Source: Flavobacteriales bacterium
GTDB lineage: Bacteria; Bacteroidota; Bacteroidia; Flavobacteriales_D; Parvicellaceae
NCBI GenBank assembly: GCA_025210295.1
Contig: JAOASC010000043.1
Location: 1-64,000 of the forward strand
Reading direction: 5' to 3'
Length of the DNA stretch: 64,000 nucleotides
The position numbers were made by a program, and so were the translations under genes. The notes beneath the pieces are model-generated. The model saw only the letters and a program-made list of their open reading frames with translations, was not told where the DNA came from and did not search any database. This document shows, in pieces, positions 9,330-18,613 of the stretch (its first letter is position 1; every line of letters starts with the position of its first letter).

Positions 9330-10585
9330 AAAAGGTACTAATTATAGGAGCAGGAGTTGAACAAGTCTCTGCAATTAAGAAAGGTAGGGAATTAGGTTTA
9401 TATGTTATTGCAACTGATATGAATCCTGATGCTCCAGGTGTTAAATATGCTGACCAATTCTACAAAGTCAGTACAACAGATAGTGAAAGAAATATAAAAA
9501 TAGGTCTAGAAGAAAAAATTAATGGAGTATTTACTGTATGTTCTGAAACTGCTGTTACAACAGTAGCTGAAGTTGCTAAAGCGTTAAATTTAAAATCATT
9601 TAGTTTGGATACAGCCAGAAAAGCAACGAACAAACATGAAATGAGAAAAGCTTTTCAAAGGTATAACATCAATGTTTCTCCAAATATGATTACAAAAGAC
9701 TTCAGTAAAGCAGAAGAATTTTGGGAGGAGAACACACCTCCTTTTGTCATTAAACCTGTTGATAGTAGTGGACAAAGAGGAACCTTTGTTTTAAAAAATA
9801 AAGAAGAGTTTGAAGAGAAATTTAGTCGGTCCAAAGCAGCGTCTTATTCAGGTGAAGTGTTGATAGATAAGAAGATAGAAGGCAGGGAGGTTCATGTTAC
9901 CATGCAGGTAATAAAAGGAGAAGTATTCTTCTTAGCCATTACAGATAGGGTAACGCTGGATAATGAAAACTTTGGAATAGCTGTTCGCCATATTGGTCCG
10001 TCTATTCTTAAGAAAGAGGTAGAAGAAGAGATTAAAAAAGAATGTGAAAAAGCAGTAAAGTCAATCGATTTAAAAGATGGAGTAGCAACATGCGAAATTA
10101 TCATTGATAAAAATGATGAACTGTTTTTTATGGAAATAGCAGTTCGTGTACCAGGTGGATATTTGAGGGAGGTAGCAATGCTGTTGAGTGGGGTAGATGT
10201 AGTTGAAGCTACGATATTAAATGCCATCCAAGATATTGAGTCGCTAGAAGCCATCACTAACCATAAAAAGTACGATTATATTTCAGCTAAATTTATTACA
10301 GCTAAGAATTTACCAGAAGAGGTAAATCGTATTACTAAAATTGAATTGAATTATCAGAATGATCAATTAAAACTGTTCAATAAACATTTTGATGGAGAGT
10401 TTGTCGTAGAAGACTTGAAAAGCTCTGTTGGTAGATTTGCTGTAATTATTGCGGTAGGAAGAACAAGAAATGAGGCGGTAGACATTTCAGAGGAAGCATT
10501 TAAAAGCATATTAATAAATGGAGTACATTCGTTAAAAGCGTATGACAACTATAATAAGTTTAATGCTAACTTTAAAACAGATTAA
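9326..10585 (+). CDS. ATP-grasp enzyme inside the pseudaminic acid operon
   Basis: 419 residues. The N-terminal Rossmann-like start VLIIGAGVEQ is followed by a carbamoyl-phosphate-synthase/PurK-like ATP-grasp fold: FVIKPVDSSGQRG (about 140-152) carries the ATP-binding Lys and glycine loop, and CEIIIDKNDELFFMEIAVR (about 256-274) provides the Mg-binding acidic residues with RVPGG. It overlaps pseH by 4 nt and lies 12 nt before pseI, so it is part of the operon. No standard Pse step needs ATP-grasp chemistry. I infer it ligates a carboxylate to an amine, for example an aminoacyl or other N-acyl group on the sugar; the substrate is unknown. Confidence 0.85.
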   Translation: MKKVLIIGAGVEQVSAIKKGRELGLYVIATDMNPDAPGVKYADQFYKVSTTDSERNIKIGLEEKINGVFTVCSETAVTTVAEVAKALNLKSFSLDTARKATNKHEMRKAFQRYNINVSPNMITKDFSKAEEFWEENTPPFVIKPVDSSGQRGTFVLKNKEEFEEKFSRSKAASYSGEVLIDKKIEGREVHVTMQVIKGEVFFLAITDRVTLDNENFGIAVRHIGPSILKKEVEEEIKKECEKAVKSIDLKDGVATCEIIIDKNDELFFMEIAVRVPGGYLREVAMLLSGVDVVEATILNAIQDIESLEAITNHKKYDYISAKFITAKNLPEEVNRITKIELNYQNDQLKLFNKHFDGEFVVEDLKSSVGRFAVIIAVGRTRNEAVDISEEAFKSILINGVHSLKAYDNYNKFNANFKTD

Positions 10586-10597
10586 AAGACTAGAGAG

Positions 10598-11602
10598 ATG
10601 ACATATATAATAGCAGAACTATCGGCTAATCACAACAATGATTTTGAGCTAGCAAAGAAAACCATAAAGGCCATGAAAGAGTCAGGAGCTGATGCCGTTA
10701 AATTTCAGACCTATACTCCAGATTCTATGACTTTTGATATTGAGGGAAAGGATTTTGAAGCGAATCCACATAGTATATGGGCTGGGAGAAGACTTTATGA
10801 TTTATATAAAGAAGCTGCAATGCCTTACGAATGGCAAAAAGATTTATCAGAATATGCATTGTCTCTTGGCTTAGAATGGTTGTCTTCTCCTTTTGATACC
10901 CAAGCAGTCGATTTTTTAGAAACCTTGGATTGTCCAATGTATAAAATAGCATCTTTTGAGATTTTGGATATTCCATTAATTGAATATGCTGCATCAAAAG
11001 GAAAACCAATGATTATTTCTACTGGAATTGCTGTAAAAGAGGACATCGAATTAGCGATTGAAACTTGTCGTAAGGTAGGAAATAATGAGGTTACAATTTT
11101 AAAATGTACAACAGCTTATCCAGCACCTTTCGAAGAAGTTAATTTGAATACTATTCAGCTCTATCAATCAACATTTGATATAAAAGTGGGGTTGTCAGAT
11201 CATACAATGGGAAGTGTAGTTCCTCTAGGAGCTGTAGCTCTAGGAGCTTCAGTTATCGAAAAACATTTTATTCTAGACCGTAGCATTGGTGGGCCAGACT
11301 CAAGCTTTTCAATGAATCCCGATGAGTTTAAAGCTATGGTTGATGCTGTACGTAAACTGGAAAAAGCATTAGGAAAACAAACATTTGAATTGACAAAAAG
11401 TACCGTTCAGTCTAGAACAAGAGGGCGTTCGCTTTATATTTCAAAAGACGTGGCGAAAGGAGAGCAAATAACTGCTGAAAATATACAGTCAATTAGACCT
11501 GCTTTTGGTTTGCATCCTAAGTATTATAGCGAAATAATAGGCAAGAAGTTTAATGCAGACTTCAAAAAAGGAACACCATTGTCTTTAAGTTTATTTGAAT
11601 AA
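10598..11602 (+). CDS. pseI: Pseudaminic acid synthase, PseI
   Basis: 334 residues, NeuB family: an N-terminal TIM barrel (IAELSANHNNDFELA, KFQTYTPDS, SPFDTQAVDFL, GLSDHTMG, EKHFILDR) and a C-terminal SAF/antifreeze-like domain from about residue 275 (RSLYISKDVAKGEQIT). It condenses phosphoenolpyruvate with the six-carbon sugar released by PseG. The AELSANHNN opening is closer to PseI than to NeuB. It ends 8 nt before the flippase gene. Confidence 0.95.
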   Translation: MTYIIAELSANHNNDFELAKKTIKAMKESGADAVKFQTYTPDSMTFDIEGKDFEANPHSIWAGRRLYDLYKEAAMPYEWQKDLSEYALSLGLEWLSSPFDTQAVDFLETLDCPMYKIASFEILDIPLIEYAASKGKPMIISTGIAVKEDIELAIETCRKVGNNEVTILKCTTAYPAPFEEVNLNTIQLYQSTFDIKVGLSDHTMGSVVPLGAVALGASVIEKHFILDRSIGGPDSSFSMNPDEFKAMVDAVRKLEKALGKQTFELTKSTVQSRTRGRSLYISKDVAKGEQITAENIQSIRPAFGLHPKYYSEIIGKKFNADFKKGTPLSLSLFE

Positions 11603-11610
11603 AAAATTAA

Positions 11611-13098
11611 ATGGGAGAGATACAGAAACAAGGAATATCTAATTCGATTATTTTGATGATAGGAGCTGCTATAGGAGCTTTTAATGTCATGTTTCTGTTT
11701 CCTAGAATACTTCCTGAAGCTTATTTTGGATTGACGCGGGTTCTTGTTGAATTAACTTACATTATTCTTCAATTTGGTTTGGTGGGAGGAAATTCCGCAA
11801 TTGTTCGCTTTTGGAGTAGGGTTCCAGACGGAAGTCAATTGTTTCGTTATGTAGCCAAATATTCACTTTTGTTTGCAGGAATTGTCTTGGTAGCTTTAAT
11901 GCTGTTTAAAGATTCTATCATAAGTGTATATGTAGAGAAATCTCCTTTAATTGTAGAACATTACAATGGAGTATATGTACTGTTTCTTGCTGGACTAATA
12001 TTTGAATTATTTGCAGCAGCATCAACAGGCATGTTGAAAACGCAACTTCCTATTTTTTTAAAAGAAGTAGCTATAAGGGTATATGTAACAGCTTTGATTT
12101 TAGTTTATTATTTTAAATTCATACAAGAAGATACTTTTATTCATCTTTTTGTTTTAGGATATGTGTTAATAGGTCTAGTTATTCTTTTTTTCGTTGTAAA
12201 AGGGAAGAATTTATTAAAGAGTACAGAGGAGTTAGTTACAGAAAAGAAAAATGAAGTCTTTAAATTTAGGATCGCTAGTTTTTTTAATGGGTTCTCCAGT
12301 GGAATTGTCAACCGTCTAGATGTGATTATGATTGCAGCTCTTGTCAGTAGTGACCTTGTTGCAAATAGCGGATTAACCTTTGTTGCAATTTATTCGATTG
12401 CATTGTATACCGCTACATTAATAGAGTTACCCTCAAGAGGATTGTTTCCTATTTCTTCGCCAATAATATCTAAGTTTTGGATTCAAAATGAAATGGATCA
12501 AATCACTAAGGTGTATAAGAAGTCTTCTATAAATTTGTTTACAATAGCTTTACTTCTCTTTTTCTTATTAGGGTTAAATATTGATGCGTTACTTTCTTTT
12601 TTAAAAGCAAGTTTTATTCAAGCCAAACCGGCGATGTTGATTTTAGGCTGTGCAAAAGTTTTTAATATGTTATTGGGAGTCAATAATATTATTCTAGCGA
12701 CTTCCAAATATTATTTAATAGGAACATACACCATGATAGGACTGATTCTATTAACTTTTCTATTGAATTATTGGTTAATACCTATTTATGGCGTAAATGG
12801 CGCAGCTATAGGGTCTTTAGTTAGCCTTGTTGTGTACAATTCGGTTAGTCTATTTTTCCTTTGGTTTAAGTTTAAGATGCAGCCATTTTCATGGAATACG
12901 ATAAAGGTCCTTTTACTAGCAATTATTGCTTCTTATTTAACAAGTTTTATTGAGATAGATAATGTTTACTTTTCAATAGCAATTAAAACCATGGTGTTTT
13001 CAACGTTGTATCTGCTTCCAGTTTATTTATTTAAAATTTCTGAAGACATTAATAATGTTGTTGATCAAACCCTATCAAAAGTCTTTAAAAGGGGTTAA
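11611..13098 (+). CDS. Wzx-type polysaccharide flippase (MOP superfamily)
   Basis: 495 residues, about 12-14 predicted membrane helices and few charged stretches. The N-terminus GISNSIILMIGAAIGAFNVM and the early FGLTRVLVELTY segment match the polysaccharide-biosynthesis (Wzx/RfbX) branch of the MOP flippases. It probably moves an undecaprenyl-linked glycan containing pseudaminic acid to the periplasmic face. It is the last gene of the plus-strand block; its stop codon overlaps the stop of the convergent photolyase gene by 4 nt. Confidence 0.85.
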   Translation: MGEIQKQGISNSIILMIGAAIGAFNVMFLFPRILPEAYFGLTRVLVELTYIILQFGLVGGNSAIVRFWSRVPDGSQLFRYVAKYSLLFAGIVLVALMLFKDSIISVYVEKSPLIVEHYNGVYVLFLAGLIFELFAAASTGMLKTQLPIFLKEVAIRVYVTALILVYYFKFIQEDTFIHLFVLGYVLIGLVILFFVVKGKNLLKSTEELVTEKKNEVFKFRIASFFNGFSSGIVNRLDVIMIAALVSSDLVANSGLTFVAIYSIALYTATLIELPSRGLFPISSPIISKFWIQNEMDQITKVYKKSSINLFTIALLLFFLLGLNIDALLSFLKASFIQAKPAMLILGCAKVFNMLLGVNNIILATSKYYLIGTYTMIGLILLTFLLNYWLIPIYGVNGAAIGSLVSLVVYNSVSLFFLWFKFKMQPFSWNTIKVLLLAIIASYLTSFIEIDNVYFSIAIKTMVFSTLYLLPVYLFKISEDINNVVDQTLSKVFKRG

Positions 13099-13106
13099 TT
13101 TAACCC
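13092..13106. repeat. 15-bp palindrome spanning two convergent stop codons
   Basis: GGGTTAA-T-TTAACCC is a perfect inverted repeat with a single central base. It contains the stop of the flippase gene (13096-13098, plus) and the stop of the photolyase gene (13095-13097, minus). It is short and lacks a T tract of useful length, so a terminator role is uncertain. Confidence 0.5.
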
Positions 13107-14369
13107 ATCTTTATAGGTTTTTAAACATCTTTCACGGGCAAATTTATGATCGACTATCGGTTGTGGATAGGTTAGCTCTTCTAGGTCTGGTACCCATTTT
13201 TTAATATATTTTAGGCCTTTGTCAAATTTTTTTATTTGTTCTGTAGGATTAAAAATTCTAAAGTAAGGAGCGGCATCACAGCCTGTTCCCGCAGACCACT
13301 GCCAATTACCATTGTTTGCAGCCAAGTCGTAATCGAGTAGTTTTTTAGCAAAATAGGCCTCACCCCATTTCCAATCAATCAATAAATGTTTACATAAAAA
13401 ACCAGCTGTAATCATTCTAACTCTATTGTGCATATAGCCTGTTTTATTCAATTGGCGCATACCAGCGTCTACCAATGGATAACCTGTTTCTCCTTTGCAC
13501 CATTTGTCAAATTCTTGTTGATTGTTCCGCCAGGCAATGCGGTCGTACTTACTTTTAAAGTTGTTCGATTGAACATGAGGGAAGTGTGCCAATATTTGCG
13601 TAAAGAATTCACGCCATATTAACTCGCTAAGGAAAACCTCACTTTCTTCAGGAAGTTCGTTGATTATTTGTCTAATGCTAATTGTCCCAAATCGTAGGTG
13701 AGGGCTTAAATAACTCGTATTATCTAATGATGGGAAATCTCTAGTTTGGGCGTAGCTTTTTAAGTTTTTAAGTGTAAAAGACTTTACCTTGATAGGGCTT
13801 TTTATAAAACCAAGATCTTCAATTGTAGGTAGTTTATAATCACTATGGTTCAAAGCATAAAAGTTACTTTCCAACGGGGCTATATTAAGTTTTTGGAATT
13901 CGATTAACCACTTTTTTTTATATGGAGTATACACGGTATATGGAGTGAGGTCTGCTTTTAAAACCTCATGTTTTTCAAAACAAACATGATCCTTATAACT
14001 GTGAATTTTAATGTTAGCTTCTTTCGCTAAGTTGGAAACCGTTTCATCACGATGAATAGCATAAGGCTCATAGTCTCTGTTAAAGTGTATACTATTAATA
14101 GTATATTCTTTGAAAAGCATTTTCCAAATGTCTACCACATTTCCTTTAAAACAAAGTACAGATGAATTGAATGGTTTTAGTCGTGCGTTTAATTGTGTTA
14201 AAGACTGGTGTATAAAAGATACGCGTGCATCGTCTTTGGGGAGTCCGGAAAGAATGTCCTCATCAAAAATAAATACTGGTTGTACATTTGTATAGTGCGT
14301 TAAAGCAAAGTGTAAAGCAGTATGATCTTCTAGTCGTAAATCTCGTCTAAGCCAAACAATGTTCATCAT
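13095..14369 (-). CDS. phrB: Class I deoxyribodipyrimidine photolyase
   Basis: About 424 residues. The N-terminal antenna-binding domain opens MNIVWLRRDLRLEDHTAL. The C-terminal FAD-binding domain has SELIWREFFTQIL, TGYPLVDAGMRQL, MHNRVRM and NGNWQWSAGTGCDAAPYFR, the hallmark of class I cyclobutane pyrimidine dimer photolyases. It repairs UV dimers using blue light. A TTG nine bases upstream is possible, but the tandem ATGs at 14369 and 14366 give the conserved N-terminus. It is convergent with the flippase gene and separated from accC by a terminator. Confidence 0.93.
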   Translation of the reverse strand: MMNIVWLRRDLRLEDHTALHFALTHYTNVQPVFIFDEDILSGLPKDDARVSFIHQSLTQLNARLKPFNSSVLCFKGNVVDIWKMLFKEYTINSIHFNRDYEPYAIHRDETVSNLAKEANIKIHSYKDHVCFEKHEVLKADLTPYTVYTPYKKKWLIEFQKLNIAPLESNFYALNHSDYKLPTIEDLGFIKSPIKVKSFTLKNLKSYAQTRDFPSLDNTSYLSPHLRFGTISIRQIINELPEESEVFLSELIWREFFTQILAHFPHVQSNNFKSKYDRIAWRNNQQEFDKWCKGETGYPLVDAGMRQLNKTGYMHNRVRMITAGFLCKHLLIDWKWGEAYFAKKLLDYDLAANNGNWQWSAGTGCDAAPYFRIFNPTEQIKKFDKGLKYIKKWVPDLEELTYPQPIVDHKFARERCLKTYKDGLN

Positions 14370-14384
14370 AAGAATCAAGGTATA

Positions 14385-14422
14385 AAAAAAGGCTTTTACT
14401 AATAATAGTAAAAGCCTTTTTT
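14385..14422 (-). terminator. Terminator downstream of accC (works in both orientations)
   Basis: A 17-bp inverted repeat (14385-14401 with 14406-14422, 4-nt loop) with A/T runs on both sides. On the minus strand it follows the accC stop by about 20 nt and separates accC from the photolyase gene. Confidence 0.85.
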
Positions 14423-14443
14423 ATCATTTCTTAACAAAATTAA

Positions 14444-15784
14444 TTATTCCTTTATTTCGAAATCTTCCATAAACTTTGTAGTAAAGTCACCAGCGTTAAA
14501 TTTTTTATCTTCCATTAATTGTTGGTGAAAAGGAATTGTTGTATGAATCCCTTCAATAATATACTCTTGTAAAGCTCTTTTCATTTTTGTAATTGCTTCC
14601 TCTCTCGTTTGAGCAACAGTAATTAATTTTGAAATCATAGAGTCATAGAAAGGAGGAATTGAGTAGCCAGCATAAACATGCGTGTCTATTCGAATACCAT
14701 GTCCACCAGGAGTATGATAATGATTAATTTTACCAGGAGAAGGCATAAAGTTTTTAAAAGGATTCTCAGCATTAATTCTACACTGGATAGAGTGTCCTAC
14801 TGGGAAATAATCTTTTCCGCTGATTTTCTCTCCGGCAGCAATTTTAATCTGTTCTTTAATTAAATCAAAGTTAATCACTTCTTCTGTAATGGTATGCTCT
14901 ACTTGAATACGAGTATTCATTTCCATAAAATAGAAGTTTCTATGTTTGTCAACCAAGAACTCAACTGTTCCTACCCCTTCATAGTTTACAGCTAAAGCAG
15001 CTTTTTTAGCAGCTTCTCCCATTTTTGCTCTTAACTCATCAGTCATAAATGGAGAGGGAACCTCTTCAACTAACTTTTGGTGTCTTCTTTGAATCGAGCA
15101 ATCTCTCTCAGACATGTGGCAAGCATTACCATATTGGTCAGCAGCAATTTGAATCTCAATATGTCTTGGCTCTTCGATGAACTTTTCCATATACATCCCA
15201 TCGTTTCCAAAAGCAGCAGCAGCTTCTTGTCTAGCCGAATGCCAGTTGACTTCTAATTCTGCATCATCCCAACATACACGCATCCCTTTACCACCACCAC
15301 CAGCAGTAGCTTTGATCATTACAGGATATCCAATTTTGCTAGCTGTTTTTATGGCATCGTTCAAGTCCTTTAAAAGTCCTTTTGACCCTGGTACAGTTGG
15401 AACTTTAGCTTTAATCATTGTTGCTTTGGCAGATGCTTTATCTCCCATTCCTTCTATTTGTTCAGGAAGTGCCCCAATAAACTTAATGTTATGTTCCTGA
15501 CATACCCTAGAAAAATTAGCATTTTCAGATAGGAATCCATAACCAGGATGAATAGCATCAGCATTGGTGATTTCAGCCGCAGCAATGATGTTAGGTATTT
15601 TTAAATACGATTCAGAGCTCGATGCAGGTCCTACGCAAACAGCTTCATCTGCAAATCGTACATGTAAGCTATCTTTATCTGCTGTAGAGTAAACAGCAAC
15701 TGTTTTTATTCCCATTTCTTTACATGTTCTTATTACACGCAAAGCAATCTCGCCTCTATTGGCAATTAATATTTTTTTAAACAT
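14444..15784 (-). CDS. accC: Acetyl-CoA carboxylase biotin carboxylase subunit
   Basis: 446 residues, the normal length. [16 protein letters not shown] is the family N-terminus, [10 protein letters not shown] is at 79-88, the ATP-grasp glycine loop GGGGKG at 162-167, and [16 protein letters not shown] carries the catalytic Glu/Arg region. It carboxylates biotin on AccB in the first committed step of fatty acid synthesis. It lies 91 nt downstream of accB on the same strand and is closed by a strong terminator. Confidence 0.97.
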   Translation of the reverse strand: MFKKILIANRGEIALRVIRTCKEMGIKTVAVYSTADKDSLHVRFADEAVCVGPASSSESYLKIPNIIAAAEITNADAIHPGYGFLSENANFSRVCQEHNIKFIGALPEQIEGMGDKASAKATMIKAKVPTVPGSKGLLKDLNDAIKTASKIGYPVMIKATAGGGGKGMRVCWDDAELEVNWHSARQEAAAAFGNDGMYMEKFIEEPRHIEIQIAADQYGNACHMSERDCSIQRRHQKLVEEVPSPFMTDELRAKMGEAAKKAALAVNYEGVGTVEFLVDKHRNFYFMEMNTRIQVEHTITEEVINFDLIKEQIKIAAGEKISGKDYFPVGHSIQCRINAENPFKNFMPSPGKINHYHTPGGHGIRIDTHVYAGYSIPPFYDSMISKLITVAQTREEAITKMKRALQEYIIEGIHTTIPFHQQLMEDKKFNAGDFTTKFMEDFEIKE

Positions 15785-15875
15785 ACTATAATCTGTTATT
15801 GTATAAGAAGAATGTCCTTATAAGTAATCAAAATAAGATAATTCAGTAGCTATATAGGCTAAACTGTTTTATATC

Positions 15876-16406
15876 TTATGAAGGATCAACTAAGAATAAA
15901 GGTTGGTCAAATTCAACAGGTGTTGCGTCGTCAACCAATACTTTAACGATTTTACCAGAAACTTCTGATTCAATTTCGTTAAATAGTTTCATCGCTTCAA
16001 TAATACAAATAGGATCACCTTCTTTGATCGAATCTCCTACAGAAACAAAAGCTGGTTTGTCTGGTGATGGAGAACGATAAAATGTTCCAATCATTTGAGA
16101 TTTAACAGTAATATAGTTTGCTTCTTCATCTTTAGCAGGTGCAGCAGCAGCTGGTTCTTTTACTTCTACAGTTGCGCTAACAGCAGGTGCAGCAGCAACT
16201 TGAGCAGGAGCAGCTTGTACAGCCTGAGGCATAGCTACAGGTACTTGCTGTTGGATGATTTGTGGCTCTTCTTTAATGTTCGATTTCTTTTTTGCTAAAT
16301 AATCAGATTTGATTAAGATTTTGAACTCTTTTTGCTCTATTTCTACTTCATTGACTCCAGCACGAGCTACAAATTTGATTAATTCTTGAATTTCACTAAG
16401 TTTCAT
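15876..16406 (-). CDS. accB: Biotin carboxyl carrier protein of acetyl-CoA carboxylase
   Basis: 176 residues: an N-terminal helical segment, a flexible Ala/Pro/Val-rich linker (about 52-92), and a C-terminal biotinyl domain with CIIEAMKLFNEIES, biotin Lys at 140. It carries carboxybiotin between AccC and the carboxyltransferase. It lies between fabH and accC; the 142-nt gap from fabH could hold its own promoter, although I found no exact -7 match there. Confidence 0.97.
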   Translation of the reverse strand: MKLSEIQELIKFVARAGVNEVEIEQKEFKILIKSDYLAKKKSNIKEEPQIIQQQVPVAMPQAVQAAPAQVAAAPAVSATVEVKEPAAAAPAKDEEANYITVKSQMIGTFYRSPSPDKPAFVSVGDSIKEGDPICIIEAMKLFNEIESEVSGKIVKVLVDDATPVEFDQPLFLVDPS

Positions 16407-16426
16407 GTGTGTTAATTTTTAATTTT

Positions 16427-16443
16427 TCAACGGCAAGCGTTGA
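16427..16443 (-). promoter_or_regulatory. Small stem-loop in the accB leader
   Basis: A perfect 6-bp inverted repeat TCAACG/CGTTGA with a 5-nt loop lies 20 nt upstream of the accB ATG on the minus strand. It could be a 5' leader stem or an operator; no known motif is recognised. Confidence 0.3.
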
Positions 16444-16548
16444 TACTTTTAATAAATATTCATTCTAGGGTAGCTAAGTTAATAAATTCTTAATTACACC
16501 CTATTTTATTCTTAATTAAATGAGTTTGTTTTTGATAAATTATGGTTT

Positions 16549-17538
16549 TTAATCGATGGCCCACTTTAGGTATATCGCCCCCCATGTAAAACCACCACCA
16601 AATGCAGCTAAAACAATATTGTCTCCTTTTTTGAGCTTGTCTTCCCACTCCCAAAGACATAAAGGAATTGTTCCAGATGTAGTGTTTCCATATTTTTCAA
16701 TGTTTATCATAACTTTTTCTGTAGAAAGTCCCATTCTTCTGGCTGTAGCATCAATTATTCTTAAATTGGCTTGATGCGGAACTAACCACTGAACATCATC
16801 TGAAGAAAGGTTGTTTTTCTCCATAATTTCAGCACTAACGTCAGCCATATTGGTTACAGCGAATTTGAATACAGTCTGTCCCTCTTGGTGAACATACATC
16901 GCTGGCGTTTCTACATTTTCTTTGGTAATTGGTTCAAGTGAACCTCCTGCTTGTTGAATCAAATATTTTCTACCAGATCCATCAGCTTTTAAAATTGAGT
17001 CTTGAATTCCAAGACCTTCTTCATTAGGTTCCAATAAAACTCCTCCAGCTCCATCACCAAAGATAATACAAGTAGCTCTGTCGTTATAATCAAGAATGCT
17101 TGACATAATATCACCACCAATAACTATGACTTTTTTGGCTGAACCGTTTTCAATAAATTGTTGTCCTGTAGTTAAGGTATATAAAAAACCTGAGCAAGCT
17201 GCACTTAGGTCAAATCCCCAAGCATTTTTTGCTCCTACTTTATCGCAAATAATATTAGAAGTACTAGGGAATCTATGGTCAGCGGTAACTGTACCAACAA
17301 TAATCATGTCGATTTCTAATGGAGAGATTCCTCTTTTCTTGCAAATTCCTTCAACAACCTCAACTCCTAAATCAGATAGCGCTCTACCTTTTTCAATGAT
17401 TCTCCTTTCTTTAATTCCTGTTCGAGAAACAATCCATTCATCATTGGTGTCTACCATTTTTTCCAAATCAGCATTGGTCAATTTGTTGGATGGGACCGCA
17501 CCGTGAATTGCTGTGATTGCTGCTGTAATTTTTTTCAT
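16549..17538 (-). CDS. fabH: 3-oxoacyl-ACP synthase III
   Basis: 329 residues, full length. The catalytic triad is visible: Cys115 in DLSAACSGFLY, His255 in VPHQANLRI and Asn285 in YGNTTSG. DTNDEWIVSRTGIKERR is the usual N-terminal signature. It condenses acyl-CoA with malonyl-ACP to start fatty acid chains. It begins 12 nt after the plsX stop, a conserved pairing in Bacteroidota and other bacteria. Confidence 0.97.
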   Translation of the reverse strand: MKKITAAITAIHGAVPSNKLTNADLEKMVDTNDEWIVSRTGIKERRIIEKGRALSDLGVEVVEGICKKRGISPLEIDMIIVGTVTADHRFPSTSNIICDKVGAKNAWGFDLSAACSGFLYTLTTGQQFIENGSAKKVIVIGGDIMSSILDYNDRATCIIFGDGAGGVLLEPNEEGLGIQDSILKADGSGRKYLIQQAGGSLEPITKENVETPAMYVHQEGQTVFKFAVTNMADVSAEIMEKNNLSSDDVQWLVPHQANLRIIDATARRMGLSTEKVMINIEKYGNTTSGTIPLCLWEWEDKLKKGDNIVLAAFGGGFTWGAIYLKWAID

Positions 17539-17550
17539 ACTTTCCTATTG

Positions 17551-18495
17551 TTATTTAAAGGCGGCTTGTATTTTTTGAGGTAATTGGGCTTCAACTAAAT
17601 CTTTAGATAGAAGCAACATACTCTTTATCGCTTTAGCTGAAGATATACCATGAGCTAATAAAACATTACCATTAACTCCTAATACAGGAGTAGCTCCATA
17701 ATTTTCGTAATTAAAGCGTCTAAAATAATCATCTAATAACCCCCTTGTAGCAATTAGTTTGTAAAAAGCTTCAGCTTGTTTTAATACAACATTTCCTGTA
17801 AAACCATCACAAACAATCACATCAGCATCTACACCACCACCATAGATATCTCTTCCTTCTACATTTCCTACAAAATTGAAATCTGAAGTGCCATCCATGA
17901 GTTGGTAAGTAGCCTGGGTTAATAAATTGCCTTTTTCTTTTTCTTCTCCTATATTTAATAATCCGACTTTAGGATTTTCAATGCCGTAAACAAATTCAGC
18001 ATATATAGAACCTAAAACGGCAAATTGATATAAAACATCTGGTTTACAATCCGCCACGATCCCAACATCGAGAATAACAGCTTCTTTTCCATTTTGTTTG
18101 GGTACAATAGAAGCTACACAAGGTCTATATACCCCCAATATTGGACGTATAGAAAACATTGCTCCTACTAAAATGGCTCCAGAATTACCAGCACTACCAA
18201 AAGAATCAATAGCTCCCTTTTTTAAGAGTTCAAAACCTTTTGAAATACTAGAATCTGGTTTTAGTTTTAACGCCCGCGTTGGATGTTCTCCCATTTCTAC
18301 TACCTGAGTCGTATGTACAAAATCGAAGAGCGATTCATCTACTTGATGTTCAGCAATAATTTCTTTCGCTTTGTTAGAATCTCCTATAAGAACAATACGT
18401 GCAGATTCAGGTAATTCTGCCTGAGCTTTAATAGCCCCTTCTACATTTGTTCTTGGCGCAAAATCGCCTCCCATTATATCAATTCCTAATTTCAC
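17551..18495 (-). CDS. plsX: Phosphate acyltransferase PlsX
   Basis: 314 residues. The N-terminus MKLGIDIMGGDFAPRTNVEGA and later SAGNSGAIL and VCDGFTGNVVLK are PlsX signatures. It makes acyl-phosphate from acyl-ACP for phospholipid synthesis. It is first in the plsX-fabH-accB-accC unit and diverges from pyrC. The rpmF gene (ribosomal protein L32) that often precedes plsX is not present here. Confidence 0.96.
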   Translation of the reverse strand: MKLGIDIMGGDFAPRTNVEGAIKAQAELPESARIVLIGDSNKAKEIIAEHQVDESLFDFVHTTQVVEMGEHPTRALKLKPDSSISKGFELLKKGAIDSFGSAGNSGAILVGAMFSIRPILGVYRPCVASIVPKQNGKEAVILDVGIVADCKPDVLYQFAVLGSIYAEFVYGIENPKVGLLNIGEEKEKGNLLTQATYQLMDGTSDFNFVGNVEGRDIYGGGVDADVIVCDGFTGNVVLKQAEAFYKLIATRGLLDDYFRRFNYENYGATPVLGVNGNVLLAHGISSAKAIKSMLLLSKDLVEAQLPQKIQAAFK

Positions 18496-18550
18496 GCCCG
18501 AAAAGTACTAAGAAATTTTCGAATGAAGGGATTATTCGATAAAAACTAAC

Positions 18551-18558
18551 TATTTTTG
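18551..18558 (+). promoter_or_regulatory. Bacteroidota -7 promoter element (TATTTTTG) for pyrC
   Basis: An exact TAnnTTTG match in the plsX-pyrC divergent region, predicting a leader of about 50 nt before the pyrC ATG. No clear -33 TTTG. Confidence 0.5.
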
Positions 18559-18613
18559 TGTCAATTTTTATAGAAAACGAATAGAAAAGCACCACTTATT
18601 AAATAATAGCATC

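Noticed and set aside
4985-11602. Legionaminic or sialic acid pathway instead of pseudaminic acid
   Set aside because: PseB-type TDK dehydratase, PseC, PseG and PseH in standard order indicate pseudaminic acid; no GDP-sugar or NeuC-type epimerase is present.
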